Source of the DNA: Erythrobacter colymbi
GTDB lineage: Bacteria; Pseudomonadota; Alphaproteobacteria; Sphingomonadales; Sphingomonadaceae
Direction: 5' to 3'
Assembly (NCBI RefSeq): GCF_002155685.1
Contig: NZ_MUYK01000002.1
Coordinates: 248,001-312,000 of the forward strand
Length of the DNA stretch: 64,000 nucleotides
Below are positions 9,910 to 17,080 of this stretch, one piece after another. The notes beneath the pieces are model-generated. The model made no database searches. It was given only the letters and a program-made list of their open reading frames with translations, and was not told the DNA's origin. Made by a program: the position numbers and the translations under genes. Position 1 is the first letter of the stretch; the number at the start of each line of letters is the position of its first letter.

Positions 9910-11565
9910 GTGAAGAACGATTACACCCCGGAAGACGAACTCCTGTTTCTTGCGCTCGGCGGCTCGGGGGAGATTGGCATGAACGTCAATCTCTACGGCT
10001 GTCAGGGCAAATGGATCATGGTCGATCTGGGCATGACCTTCTCGGGCAACGAATATCCGGGCGTCGAGCTGGTCTTCGCCGACCTCGAATTCATCGAGGA
10101 GCGGCGCAAGGACCTGCTCGGGATCGTCCTGACCCACGCGCACGAGGATCATATCGGCGCGGTGCCCTATTTCGCGGGCGATCTGGGCGTGCCGCTCTAT
10201 GCGACCCCGTTCACCGCCGATCTGGTGGCGAGGAAGCTCGAAGAGGCGGGGCTTCTCGGCGAAGTCGAGCTCAACATCATCGCCGAGGATCACGGCCAGA
10301 TCGACCTCGGCCCGTTCTCCATCACCTATCTCCCGCTCGCGCACTCGATCGCCGAGGGCAACGCGCTGCTGATCGACACGCCGCACGGACGGATATTCCA
10401 CACGGGCGACTGGAAGCTTGATGAAGAGCCGATCATCGGCGAGCCGACCACCGAGGAAGAGCTGCGCGAAATCGGTGAGGAGGGCGTGCTAGCGCTGGTG
10501 TGCGATTCGACCAACGTCTTCAACCCCAATGCCTCGGGCAGCGAGGGTGCGGTGCACCGCGCGCTGATGGAGGAGGTCGCGCGCCACACGGGTAAGCGCG
10601 TCGTCGTCACCACCTTTGCCAGCAACGTCGCACGGCTCCAGACGCTGGGCGATGTCGCGCGCGAGACCGGACGGCAGCTGTGCGTCGCGGGCCGGTCATT
10701 GGACCGCATCATCGAGGTCGCGCAGGACAATGGCTATCTGGCCGACCTGCCCCCGCTGATCGATTTCGACACGGCGATGGGCCTGCCGCGGGGCGAGGTG
10801 CTGATTCTCGCCACCGGCGGACAGGGCGAGCCGCGCGCGGCGCTCGGGCGGATGGCGGACATGAACCATCCGATCGAGCTCGTCGCGGGCGACGTGGTGC
10901 TGTTCTCCTCGCGCCAGATCCCGGGCAACGAGATTGCCATCGGCAAGATCCAGAACCAGCTCGCCGCGCGCGGCATCCAGATGGTGACCGACCGGCAGGC
11001 GCTGATCCACGTCTCGGGCCACCCGGGGCGGCCGGAGCTGGAGGCACTTTACAGCTGGCTGAAACCCGAAATCCTCGTGCCCGTCCACGGCGAGATCCGC
11101 CACATGGCCGAGCAGGCGCGGGTCGGGAAGGCTTGCGGCATCCCCTCGCAGGTCGTGCAGAAGAACGGCGATCTCGTGCGTCTCGCCCCCGGCAAGCCCG
11201 GAACCGTGGCGCAGGTGCGCGCGGGCCGACTGGTGCTCGATGGCGACATCATCGCGCCCGCCGATGGCGATGCGATCACCATGCGCCGCCGGATTGCGGG
11301 TGAGGGCGTGCTGGTCGTGGTGCTCGCGCGGGGCGCCAAGCCGGTGATCGAGGCCGTGGGCCTCCCGCTCGACGAGGATCTGCCCGAGTTCCTCGCCGAG
11401 GCCTCCGAGGACGTGCTCAAGGCGATCGGCAGGCTCAAGGGCCGCGATGCCAAGGACGAGGCCGCGATCCGCGAAGCCGCGCGACTTGCCGCGCGCCGTG
11501 CCGCGCAGCGCTGGTCGGGCAAGCGCCCGCAGGTGCGTGTGGTGATGCCGGGGGCCGCCGGCTGA
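9910..11565 (+). CDS. rnj: Ribonuclease J
   Basis: This 551-residue protein is a metallo-beta-lactamase/beta-CASP nuclease with 5'-3' exonuclease and endonuclease activity in RNA processing. The metal-binding motif THAHEDHIGA places ligands at His76, His78, Asp80 and His81. Downstream are the beta-CASP elements: CDSTNVFNPNASGSEG, TTFASNVARLQ and the HVSGHPGRPELE segment. The start is GTG at 9910, giving MKNDYTPEDELLFLALGGSGEIG, which matches the RNase J N-terminus. The stop overlaps the next start (TGATG). Length fits the family. Confidence 0.95.
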   Translation: MKNDYTPEDELLFLALGGSGEIGMNVNLYGCQGKWIMVDLGMTFSGNEYPGVELVFADLEFIEERRKDLLGIVLTHAHEDHIGAVPYFAGDLGVPLYATPFTADLVARKLEEAGLLGEVELNIIAEDHGQIDLGPFSITYLPLAHSIAEGNALLIDTPHGRIFHTGDWKLDEEPIIGEPTTEEELREIGEEGVLALVCDSTNVFNPNASGSEGAVHRALMEEVARHTGKRVVVTTFASNVARLQTLGDVARETGRQLCVAGRSLDRIIEVAQDNGYLADLPPLIDFDTAMGLPRGEVLILATGGQGEPRAALGRMADMNHPIELVAGDVVLFSSRQIPGNEIAIGKIQNQLAARGIQMVTDRQALIHVSGHPGRPELEALYSWLKPEILVPVHGEIRHMAEQARVGKACGIPSQVVQKNGDLVRLAPGKPGTVAQVRAGRLVLDGDIIAPADGDAITMRRRIAGEGVLVVVLARGAKPVIEAVGLPLDEDLPEFLAEASEDVLKAIGRLKGRDAKDEAAIREAARLAARRAAQRWSGKRPQVRVVMPGAAG

Positions 11566-11849
11566 TGGCGATCACCTCGATCCTCGCGATCTACTTCCTG
11601 TTCTGGGTGATGTGCGCCTTCATCTTGCTCCCCTTCGGCGTGCGCACGGCGGACGAAGCGGGGGTGGAGAAGGTGCCGGGTCAGGCCGATAGTGCGCCAG
11701 CGAACTTCCGCCCGGGCAAGCTCGTCATGCGCGCGACCATTGCCGCCAGCCTGCTGACCGCGCTGTTCGTCGCCAACTTCACCTATGGCTGGATCACCGC
11801 CGCGGACATCGACATCCTGCCCAAGCCCCCGGCGAGCACCGCCGCCTAG
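11565..11849 (+). CDS. DUF1467 family small membrane protein
   Basis: This 94-residue protein has two predicted membrane helices (about residues 3-24 and 55-75) separated by a short polar loop. The N-terminal ITSILAIYFLFWVMCAFILL followed by PFGVRT, and the second helix ending FTYGWITAADID, match the DUF1467 family of alphaproteobacterial membrane proteins of unknown function. It starts on the last base of the RNase J stop (TGATG), so it is probably translated together with that gene. It ends tail-to-tail with the next minus-strand gene; the two stops share the palindrome CTAG. Confidence 0.88.
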   Translation: MAITSILAIYFLFWVMCAFILLPFGVRTADEAGVEKVPGQADSAPANFRPGKLVMRATIAASLLTALFVANFTYGWITAADIDILPKPPASTAA

Positions 11850-14407
11850 GTCCGGAAGCGCTGGATCGCCTGGGCGAGCGCGACGTAGAGCTTGCCCATG
11901 TCCGAGCCGAGCATCGTCACGCTCAGCACGTGCCCGTCACGGGTCGAGAGCGTCTGCCGCAGCAGCCCCTCGAAGTCGTGGATGTAGCGACTGACGTTGG
12001 TTTTGAAGGTCTCGTCCGCAGTGTAGAGCGCGGCAATGTCCTTGGCGGCGGCGTTGTCGATCAGCTTCACCGCGCGGCGGGTGAAGATCCCGCGGTCGCC
12101 CTTCAGATAGGCATCCCAAGCCGTGTCCGCGACTTCGCTCGACAGCGCGCTGGCGATGTCGATCGAGGCCGAGTTGAGGCTATCGGTGATCAGCGCCATG
12201 CGCCGCGTGAAGTCGTTGTTGACCTGCTCCTCGGCCAGTTCGCGCGCGCGGGTGACCCGCTGTTCGAGGTTGCCGGTGAGCTCGTTGACCTTGACCAGCT
12301 GGTCGCGCAGCTGGACCGCCGCCTCGCGGCCCACGCCCGAGGCATGGGCAGCCGATTGCTCGAGCGCGCCGAGCGTCGCCGCGGTCTCGTTGCGCAGCGC
12401 GCGTTCGAGCACCTCGACCGCTTCGGTGCCGAGGTTTCCGGCCAGCGCCAGCATCTTCTCGCGCGCACCTTCATCGAGGGTGGCAAAGGCCGACGTGATC
12501 GCCGTCTCGAGCGCGCCGAGCGAATCGCGCAGCGCCTCCTGCGTCTCGCCGGCGAGCGCGCCGCTTTCTTCCGCGAGCCGCGCAAAGCCGCCGCGCAGAC
12601 CCTGCAGCCGGGCGAGCGCGTCTTCGGTCTCGTCGGCCAGCCGCGACTTGAACGCCGCGATGGCGATTTCCGCCGCGTCGATCTCGTTGCGGGTCTGGAG
12701 GAGATAGCCCGACAGGTCGCTGCCGGCCTGCGTGCTGCGCAGCATCAACGATCCGACCTTATCGGCGCGCGCCTCGGCATCCTCGAGCGCGGCATTGGCC
12801 TGGCCGATCGCCCCGGCAAGTTCCTCGCGGCAGGTGCGTGCGCCCGATTGCAGGATTTCGAGCAGCCGCACACCATTGTCGGTCAGCTGCGCCATCTGCG
12901 CATCGGTCGCCGCCAGCGCCGCGCGCTTGTCGGCGAGCTGCCCTGCCAGCGCTTCGAGCGCCGTTTCAAGCTGCGCGCGCGCGGTCTCGCCCGTCTGCCC
13001 GGCCTCACCAAGCGCCTGCGAGAGTTCGCCGACGCGCGCCGCCATCGCTTCGCCCTGCGCGACCAGCTTCTCGATGTCGGCAAGCTGCGCCTCGCGCCGC
13101 TGGGCGAGGGCATCGTCGAGCGCGGCAAGGCGCTGGGCGAGTACTTCGCTGGCTTGGGCGGCCTGGGTTTCGAAGGCGGCCTGGCGCTGCTCGATCAGCT
13201 CGTCGAAGCTGCGGTTGCGCGCTTCAAGCTGGCTGTCGAAGCGCATGGCCTCGTCACGCAATTGGGTGATCCGCTGACTGGCGGCCGCGCTGGTGGTGCG
13301 GTCGAGGTCTTCGACCATCCGCAGCTTCTCGACCATGGAATCGTGCAGCGCGGTGACCGCTTCGGTGAGCCGTGCGTGTGCGCTGTCTCCGGCTTCCTGC
13401 AAGCGCGCCGCGATGCTTTCCGTCTCCGTCGCGGCAATGCCTGCCCGTTCGCGCAGCGCGCCAAGCGCTTCGTTCTCGAGCGCGCCGACCGCCGCGCGAT
13501 AGGCCTCCGCTTCGGTCTGGAGCGCGGCGAAGCGCTCGCCCACCAGCGCCTCGATCCGGACAAGCTGGGTTTCGAAGCCCGCGAGGGTTTCGCTGACACT
13601 GCTGCCGAGCTGCGCGACCTGTGTCTCGCTCTGCGCGCCGACAGTCCCGATCTTCTCGAACCCGCCCGAAAGCCGGGCAAGCTGGTCTTCGGCGACCCGG
13701 CCCGCGCTGCCGATCTGGTTGGCGACATCGCGCGCGGCGTTGGCGATCACCGGCAGATCGTCACGCAGGCGATTCATGTTGCCGAGCGCGGTTTCGCTGG
13801 TGGTGGCGATGGTCTCGACCTCGGCGCCATTGTTGCGGATCAGCGCCTGCAATTCGCCGGCATGGGTCGAGAGCCGCTCGGCCGCGATCCGTCCGAGCGC
13901 TTCGAGATCGCGCGACTGGGCGGCGAGAAACTCGCGGGCGAGGCTCAGTTCGCGGTTCACCACCTTGAGCCGGGCTTCGAGCGCCGCGCTCTCGCGGCTC
14001 ATCAGTGCGGCGCTCGCTGCAAAACGGTGCGCCTCGGCGCGCGAGGAGCGCATCGCCAGCAGCCAGACGATCCCGACCAGCGCAACCGGCACGGCCCAGG
14101 CGACGATCCACTCGGCCCATTGCGCCGGTGCGGCTCCGGCCTCGATCGCGGCCATGTGCGACCACCCGAAGAACGTGGTCCAGGCCGCCACGACCAGAAA
14201 GGCGAGGGCAGGGGCAAGCCAGCCGAAGCGGACGGGCGATGCTTCCGCAGCGTTGCCATCGTCCTCGTCCTCGACCCAGCTATCGGCCAGATCGAGCGCG
14301 TCCTCGACCGTCTCCGGTTCGGGCGTGCCGGTGTCACCTGCGCCGTCATTGCCGCTCTTGCGCCCCAAGGCGCGTATCTGGTGCCGTCCTGTCATGGCTG
14401 CTCTCAT
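11846..14407 (-). CDS. Large membrane-anchored coiled-coil protein (TipN-like architecture)
   Basis: This 853-residue protein has an acidic N-terminal cytoplasmic stretch (residues 30-52), two membrane helices (about 61-82 and 98-119), and then roughly 600-650 residues of Ala/Glu/Arg/Gln-rich heptad sequence, read as very long coiled coil. A more mixed conserved-looking end follows (DTAWDAYLKGDRGIFTRRAV, then VSRYIHDFEGLLRQ). I do not recognise a catalytic domain. Two N-terminal membrane helices plus a long coiled coil of this size recall the Caulobacter polarity factor TipN and the apolipoprotein-like growth-pole proteins of Rhizobiales; this is an architectural analogy, not proven homology. 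The start could be the ATG at 14407 or at 14395. It is divergent from the Hpt-like gene. Confidence 0.8.
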   Translation of the reverse strand: MRAAMTGRHQIRALGRKSGNDGAGDTGTPEPETVEDALDLADSWVEDEDDGNAAEASPVRFGWLAPALAFLVVAAWTTFFGWSHMAAIEAGAAPAQWAEWIVAWAVPVALVGIVWLLAMRSSRAEAHRFAASAALMSRESAALEARLKVVNRELSLAREFLAAQSRDLEALGRIAAERLSTHAGELQALIRNNGAEVETIATTSETALGNMNRLRDDLPVIANAARDVANQIGSAGRVAEDQLARLSGGFEKIGTVGAQSETQVAQLGSSVSETLAGFETQLVRIEALVGERFAALQTEAEAYRAAVGALENEALGALRERAGIAATETESIAARLQEAGDSAHARLTEAVTALHDSMVEKLRMVEDLDRTTSAAASQRITQLRDEAMRFDSQLEARNRSFDELIEQRQAAFETQAAQASEVLAQRLAALDDALAQRREAQLADIEKLVAQGEAMAARVGELSQALGEAGQTGETARAQLETALEALAGQLADKRAALAATDAQMAQLTDNGVRLLEILQSGARTCREELAGAIGQANAALEDAEARADKVGSLMLRSTQAGSDLSGYLLQTRNEIDAAEIAIAAFKSRLADETEDALARLQGLRGGFARLAEESGALAGETQEALRDSLGALETAITSAFATLDEGAREKMLALAGNLGTEAVEVLERALRNETAATLGALEQSAAHASGVGREAAVQLRDQLVKVNELTGNLEQRVTRARELAEEQVNNDFTRRMALITDSLNSASIDIASALSSEVADTAWDAYLKGDRGIFTRRAVKLIDNAAAKDIAALYTADETFKTNVSRYIHDFEGLLRQTLSTRDGHVLSVTMLGSDMGKLYVALAQAIQRFRT

Positions 14408-14426
14408 ACCACAGCCCGACTCGGGA

Positions 14427-14442
14427 TAAACCCCGCTTTAAC
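14427..14442 (+). promoter_or_regulatory. Near-consensus CtrA box in the divergent region
   Basis: TAAA (14427-14430), seven bases, then TTAAC (14438-14442) matches the alphaproteobacterial CtrA consensus TTAA-N7-TTAAC at 8 of 9 fixed positions. It lies in the 58-base region between the divergent coiled-coil gene and the Hpt-like gene, 20 bases upstream of the former and 24 bases upstream of the latter. A second near-match lies upstream of the DUF2336-like gene. Functional status is inference. Confidence 0.4.
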
Positions 14443-14465
14443 CTTGTCCGGGCTATCCCCTTGTC

Positions 14466-14792
14466 ATGGCATTCAATCACGGAGCCCTCGATGCGACCCT
14501 CGCCGCAGCTGCCGGCGACGATGCCGCCCTGCTGCGCGATCTGCGCGTGGCCTTTCTCGAAAGCGCGATGCGCCAGCTCGATCTGCTCAAGCGCGCGCGC
14601 TGCGACGGCAACTGGCACGTCGCAGCGATGCGGCTGAAGGGTCTTGCGGCAAGTTTCCACGCCGAAGACCTGCTCCAGGCCGCCGAAATTGCGCTCCATG
14701 CCGCACCCGGCGAGCCGATGGCGATCCGCGAAGTCGAGGCCGTGCTCGGCCGCTTCAGCCGCTCGCTGCCGCGCGATCCCAACCGCATCTGA
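14466..14792 (+). CDS. Degenerate Hpt-like protein lacking the phosphoacceptor histidine
   Basis: This 108-residue, all-alpha-looking protein aligns with histidine phosphotransfer (Hpt) domains. The stretch AAMRLKGLAASFHAEDLLQA (residues 53-72) corresponds to the Hpt signature AHxLKGxxxxxGAxxL, but the phosphorylated histidine is replaced by Met55. The rest of the helix, including the LKG at 57-59, is kept. Such a protein could bind a response regulator or kinase without passing phosphate. It starts at the ATG at 14466 in a short divergent promoter region and is followed, 112 bases later, by a membrane protein gene. The Hpt assignment is from pattern only; a small unrelated four-helix protein remains possible. 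Confidence 0.65.
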   Translation: MAFNHGALDATLAAAAGDDAALLRDLRVAFLESAMRQLDLLKRARCDGNWHVAAMRLKGLAASFHAEDLLQAAEIALHAAPGEPMAIREVEAVLGRFSRSLPRDPNRI

Positions 14793-14904
14793 CCGGCTGC
14801 GGCGTTCCCCCGGCAGGGGCAAAAGCGCCGCTGCCGTCTTGAACCCCCGCGCCGAAACCGCCAATCCTGCGTCCCTGTCCACGTGACGAGGGAAGGGGAG
14901 AGCG

Positions 14905-16101
14905 ATGCGCATCGGCCTGATTGCCGCCTTGCGGGCCGGCGAGGACGGCAGCGTGCGCGCTGCCTTGCCGCTCGCCGGACGCAGCGTGCTGGCGTGGCAG
15001 GCGGCGCTGCTCCGCTCGCTCGGGGTCGAGCGGGTGCTGTGCCTGACTGAGGCGACGAGCGGCGAGATCATCGCGCTCCAGCAGGAGCTCGAGGGGCAGG
15101 GCGTGCAATTCCACGCATTGAAGGGCTTTGCCGCGATCCCTGCGCTGGTGCGCGCCGAGGATGATCTCGTCATCCTGTGCGACGGGCTGGTGCCCGATCC
15201 GGGCGTGGTGCAGGCGGTGCTGGGCGGCGGGGAGGGCCTTGCAAGGGCCGTTGCGACCATCCCGGCCGACCACCCGCTCGCGGTGGCCCATCCTGCGGAT
15301 TTCGAACGGATCGATGCCGCGCGCCACTGGGCCGGGGTGCTGGCGATGCGCGGCGCTCCGGTGCAGCACCTTGCCGATTTTCCCGCCGATGCCGATGCGA
15401 TCTCGGTCCTGCTTCGCCTGGCGCTTCAGGCGGGGACGCCGACACAGGACCTCGCCGCGCGCGAGCTGGTGCCTGAAAGCTGGCTCCTGGCAGAGAGCCC
15501 TGCGACCCTCGCCGGTCAGGAAACCGCGATGATCGCCCGTGCCGCGCCGCCGGCCGACTGGCGCGCGCCCTCGCTCGCGCTGGCGTCGGTCACCGTGCGG
15601 CAAGCGGTGGCGCGCGGATTCACGCAGGGCGGGGCGGTGGCGGGCGGAACGGGCCTTGCCTTGCTGCTGGTCGGCGTGATGACCTCGGCCTTCGGCTTTC
15701 CCGCAGCCGGGCTCGCCGCGGCCGGGGTTGGTGTCTTCGGGACCGCGCTCGCTGCCACCTTCGGCGCCGTCGAGGCGCGTTTGCGCCGCGAGGAGCCGGC
15801 AGTGCGCGCGGGCGCGGTGCTTTCGGCCGCCGCCGATGGCCTCGCTGCCGTCACCGCTTGGTTCGCCCTCGTCCCCTGGCCCGAATGGCAACCGCTCGCT
15901 GTGACCGGCCCGCTCGTCATCGGTCTGGCGCGCCTTGTCTCGCACGGGGGAGACACGTGGCTCGCCGCCGCGGCGCGCGACCGGGCGAGTCTGCTGTTTT
16001 GCCTCGCCCTTTCCGCCGCCTTTGGCCTGTTGCCTGAAGTGCTGGCCTGTCTCGCCTTGGGGCTGCTTGCAGCTTTGCTGCTGCGCCGCGGTAAGGAATA
16101 A
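14905..16101 (+). CDS. Nucleotidyltransferase-like domain fused to a membrane domain
   Basis: This 398-residue protein has two parts. Residues 1-130 resemble a sugar-1-phosphate nucleotidyltransferase: MRIGLIAALRAGEDGSVRAA, then LPLAGRSVLAWQAALLRSLG, VERVLCL, and LVILCDGLVPDP, where Asp94 sits where the metal-binding Asp usually lies. The glycine-rich LxAGxGxR loop and its basic residues are degenerate. Residues about 225-395 form five or six hydrophobic helices. A fusion of a cytidylyltransferase to a CDP-alcohol phosphotransferase would look like this, but I do not see the CDP-alcohol motif DGxxARxxxxxxxxGxxxDxxxD, so activity is doubtful. A strong GGGAAGGGGAG ribosome-binding site precedes the ATG. 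Confidence 0.6.
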   Translation: MRIGLIAALRAGEDGSVRAALPLAGRSVLAWQAALLRSLGVERVLCLTEATSGEIIALQQELEGQGVQFHALKGFAAIPALVRAEDDLVILCDGLVPDPGVVQAVLGGGEGLARAVATIPADHPLAVAHPADFERIDAARHWAGVLAMRGAPVQHLADFPADADAISVLLRLALQAGTPTQDLAARELVPESWLLAESPATLAGQETAMIARAAPPADWRAPSLALASVTVRQAVARGFTQGGAVAGGTGLALLLVGVMTSAFGFPAAGLAAAGVGVFGTALAATFGAVEARLRREEPAVRAGAVLSAAADGLAAVTAWFALVPWPEWQPLAVTGPLVIGLARLVSHGGDTWLAAAARDRASLLFCLALSAAFGLLPEVLACLALGLLAALLLRRGKE

Positions 16102-16102
16102 T

Positions 16103-16118
16103 CTAACCCGTCCTTAAC
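16103..16118 (+). promoter_or_regulatory. Near-consensus CtrA box upstream of the DUF2336/kinase-like pair
   Basis: CTAA (16103-16106), seven bases, then TTAAC (16114-16118) matches TTAA-N7-TTAAC at 8 of 9 fixed positions. It lies in the 43-base gap between the membrane-fusion gene (stop 16101) and the start at 16145. This is one of the few AT-rich patches in the region. Binding by CtrA is inference. Confidence 0.4.
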
Positions 16119-16144
16119 TATGCGGGCACTATGCCCGAAGGACG

Positions 16145-17080
16145 ATGGGCGAAGAGACGATGGACCTTGCCGCCGACGATGCAGTCGAGGCGATCCTGCG
16201 GGATGGTGCTGCGCGCGAAGCCCGCGCGCTGGCGGCGGTCGTCCCGGTGCTGCGCCACCTGCTCGGTTCGGAGGCGCAGGCGCTGGTCAGCGATGCCGTG
16301 CTGGCGCGTGTGCGGGGGATGATCCTCGATCTGGCGGGCCAGCTGCTCGGCGCGCAGGCCGGGCGCGATCCCGCCGCCCGCGCGCCTGCCGATGATCCCG
16401 CGGCGCTCGATGCCCTTGCCGAGACCCTGCTGGCCGACGAGGCGCTGCTCGCCCATTGCCATGCCCTTGCCGCCGAGAGCCTGATTGCCGATCGCCTGCT
16501 CCAGCGCCACGCGCTCGATCCGGTGCTGAGCCCGCTGCTCCAGGAACTGATCGCCTCCGAGGATAGCGGCGTTGCTGCGCTGGCGATGGCGGCGCTAGCC
16601 GCACAATCGCGCTTCGTGCAGGCGCAGCGGCGGATGGAGCTGCCGCTGGGCGAGCTTCCTGCCGAGCTGTTCCACGCCCTCCTCGCCCGTGCGCAGTCAA
16701 GCGCCAGCGACAGCGCGGGGCTGGTGCGGCTCCAGGCGGGCTATGACGAGGCGACCTCGCGGCTCGGTCTGATCGCGCGGCTTGTCGCATCGATGCGGCG
16801 CGGATCGGTCGCGGCGCTGGTGCTCGACCATGCCGGGGTTGCCCTGTTCGCCAGCGTGCTCGCCTCCCAGACCCACAGGCCCCGCGAGCAGGCCGTGCTC
16901 GCCTGCCATGAAGGGCAGGGCTTGCGCCTCGCCCTGATGCTTCGCGCGGCCGGACAATCGCCAGCCGCAATCGAGCGGCAGCTGGTGCTGATCGATCCCG
17001 CGGCCCGCCTGCCGCGTGCGCTGGGCGAACTGTCGCCCGAGCGCGCCGCCGCGCTGCTCGGCTCCGGCCCGGTGGCGTGA
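16145..17080 (+). CDS. DUF2336-like alpha-helical protein
   Basis: This 311-residue, alanine- and leucine-rich protein appears entirely alpha-helical. Its repeat-like helical hairpins and the segment REQAVLACHEGQGLRLALML fit the DUF2336 group of alphaproteobacterial proteins found beside sensor kinases, but I am not certain of the family. I see no catalytic motif, signal peptide or membrane helix. The ATG at 16145 follows GAAGGACG; an alternative ATG at 16160 (MDLAADD) has GAAGA upstream and is about as plausible. Its stop overlaps the start of the kinase-like gene (TGATG), suggesting that the two proteins are made together and may act together. Confidence 0.6.
   Translation: MGEETMDLAADDAVEAILRDGAAREARALAAVVPVLRHLLGSEAQALVSDAVLARVRGMILDLAGQLLGAQAGRDPAARAPADDPAALDALAETLLADEALLAHCHALAAESLIADRLLQRHALDPVLSPLLQELIASEDSGVAALAMAALAAQSRFVQAQRRMELPLGELPAELFHALLARAQSSASDSAGLVRLQAGYDEATSRLGLIARLVASMRRGSVAALVLDHAGVALFASVLASQTHRPREQAVLACHEGQGLRLALMLRAAGQSPAAIERQLVLIDPAARLPRALGELSPERAAALLGSGPVA

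Noticed and set aside
11930-14842. 970-codon plus-strand open frame opposite the coiled-coil gene
   Set aside because: It spans the divergent promoter and part of the Hpt-like gene and is low-complexity Arg/Ala/Gly sequence. The minus-strand frame has membrane helices, a heptad pattern and a sensible start, so that one is the gene.
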